Assembly: GCA_030614485.1 (NCBI GenBank)
Contig: JAUWTY010000082.1
Coordinates: forward strand, 1-5,729
Reading direction: 5' to 3'
DNA length: 5,729 nt
Origin: Methanosarcinales archaeon
GTDB lineage: Archaea > Halobacteriota > Methanosarcinia > Methanosarcinales > Methanocomedenaceae
The notes beneath the pieces were generated by a model, which saw only the letters and a program-made list of their open reading frames with translations, was not told the origin of the DNA and did no database searches. The translations under genes and the position numbers were made by a program. Below are positions 5,017-5,729 of the stretch, piece after piece (positions within the stretch are counted from its first letter, which is position 1; each line of letters opens with the position of its first letter).

Positions 5017-5103
5017 GGTAGCGCTCCAATGACATATTTTGATACAGGATATCATTAAGTACTGTTGTCCCTGATATAGTAACTCCCAAAGGGGGTAATT
5101 GAT
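5017..5103. promoter_or_regulatory. Divergent promoter region between dinB and the UPF0182 gene
   Basis: The 87 bases between the two divergent starts must hold both promoters. On the minus strand ACTATATC at about 5075-5082 is a fair TATA box for dinB, predicting a leader of about 35 bases that would include its GGAG. No equally good TATA is seen for the plus-strand gene; TTTTGATA near 5037-5044 is a weak option. A G-rich ribosome site at 5091-5096 precedes the ATG at 5104. Confidence 0.35.
5024..5027 (-). promoter_or_regulatory. Shine-Dalgarno site deciding the dinB start
   Basis: The minus strand reads GGAG with seven bases to the ATG at 5016, an ideal spacing. The upstream ATG at 5055 has no comparable site. 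Confidence 0.65.
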
Positions 5104-5729
5104 ATGGCTGTAAAGAACAGACTTGAATTAATTCTGGTATTAATATTTCTCACAATTTTCTTTTTGCCGTCCATTGGTGGGCTGGCACTGAATTATCTAT
5201 GGTATGACTCACTGGGTTATGCTGAGGTTTTCTTTGTAAAGTATAAGGCTGCACTGTTGCTGTTCGGTTTTACTTTCCTGCTAACCGGCAGCATATTGTA
5301 TCTGGTATACCGCTCTGGCATAGGAACTATAACGAAAACGGGCGGACCGATTACGTCATTATGGGAGACAGAGTTCTTCGCAGGTGTTGAAAAGGAATAC
5401 ATAGACGTAACACCCAAGAAGGATGTATCTGCAGCCTTGAAAGCTGTCCAGTTACCTGCCCTCCTGTTTATATTTCTCTTCTCAGGAATGCAGGCACTGG
5501 CAGTATCGGGGTCATGGCTTAAGGTACTGATGTACCTGAACAAGACACCCTTCGGGCAGGCTGACCCCATATTCAACAATGATATTGCATTTTACGTTTT
5601 TTCCCTGCCATTCTATAGTACCGTGCTGAACTATGCCTCTGCCGTACTGTTCCTTGGAATGCTGCTGCTGGCTGGGTTATATGCCACCTTCAACTGGAAT
5701 CTGTTGATGAAACTACCCACAGACCTGAG
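5104..5729 (+). CDS. UPF0182 (COG1615) family membrane protein, N-terminal part (3' end outside window)
   Basis: The frame is open from ATG 5104 to the window end (208 codons plus two bases), so the gene is cut. Predicted membrane helices lie at about residues 8-29, 47-70, 115-135 and 171-194. The family signature is clear: LNYLWYDSLGYAEVFFVKY (29-47), matching the W-(F/Y)-x-x-L-G-Y motif after the first helix, and FGQADPIFNND followed by IAFYVFSLPF (150-170). Full-length members are large multi-helix membrane proteins, often about 900-1000 residues with a large soluble C-terminal part; their function is not established. Start choice: GGGGGT at 5091-5096 is about eight bases upstream, and the first helix follows directly. 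The gene is divergent from dinB. Family assignment is strong, function unknown. Confidence 0.9.
   Translation, partial: MAVKNRLELILVLIFLTIFFLPSIGGLALNYLWYDSLGYAEVFFVKYKAALLLFGFTFLLTGSILYLVYRSGIGTITKTGGPITSLWETEFFAGVEKEYIDVTPKKDVSAALKAVQLPALLFIFLFSGMQALAVSGSWLKVLMYLNKTPFGQADPIFNNDIAFYVFSLPFYSTVLNYASAVLFLGMLLLAGLYATFNWNLLMKLPTDL

Overview
The window looks like chromosomal DNA from a euryarchaeon. TATA-type promoters with purine-rich BRE-like flanks, GGAG-type ribosome binding sites, a free-standing C2-PUA module of the archaeosine transglycosylase type, an archaeal Lrp-type regulator and a DinB polymerase with a PCNA-interacting C-terminus all point to Archaea. The gene set is reminiscent of Methanosarcinales-like methanogens or methanotrophic archaea (ANME), but this lineage assignment is an inference. 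No mobile element, CRISPR array, tRNA or rRNA is visible.

Layout from left to right. (1) A plus-strand pair: the 3' end of a homoserine dehydrogenase gene (1-486, cut by the window start) and a C2-PUA domain protein of the archaeosine tRNA-guanine transglycosylase type (527-994). (2) A minus-strand, AT-rich three-gene cluster read from 2305 down to 1039: an Lrp/AsnC regulator, a 91-residue three-helix membrane protein overlapping it by 4 bases, and an eight-cysteine protein with a V4R/thiazoline-hydrolase-like C-terminus. (3) A 362-base divergent intergenic region holding a strong TATA box for the regulator gene, a 7-bp-arm inverted repeat, three tandem 12-bp units and a 13-base palindrome. 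(4) pdxS (2668-3564), the synthase subunit of pyridoxal 5'-phosphate synthase, ending in a hairpin plus T-tract that encloses its own stop codon. (5) An AT-rich spacer leading to a 46-codon zinc-ribbon gene (3768-3908) with its own TATA box and a palindrome upstream. (6) dinB (5016-3937, minus), a Y-family DNA polymerase IV with a C-terminal PIP box. (7) Divergent from dinB, the 5' part of a UPF0182 (COG1615) membrane protein gene (5104 to the window end, open).

How the parts fit together. Homoserine dehydrogenase and PdxS are core metabolism (aspartate-family amino acids; vitamin B6), the C2-PUA protein belongs to tRNA modification, and DinB to lesion bypass. The less explained part is the Lrp / membrane protein / cysteine-rich protein cluster. 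It is tightly packed, compositionally distinct from pdxS, and fronted by structured intergenic DNA, so it may be a small sensing and regulatory unit. The zinc-ribbon microprotein is the other item likely to be missed by routine annotation.
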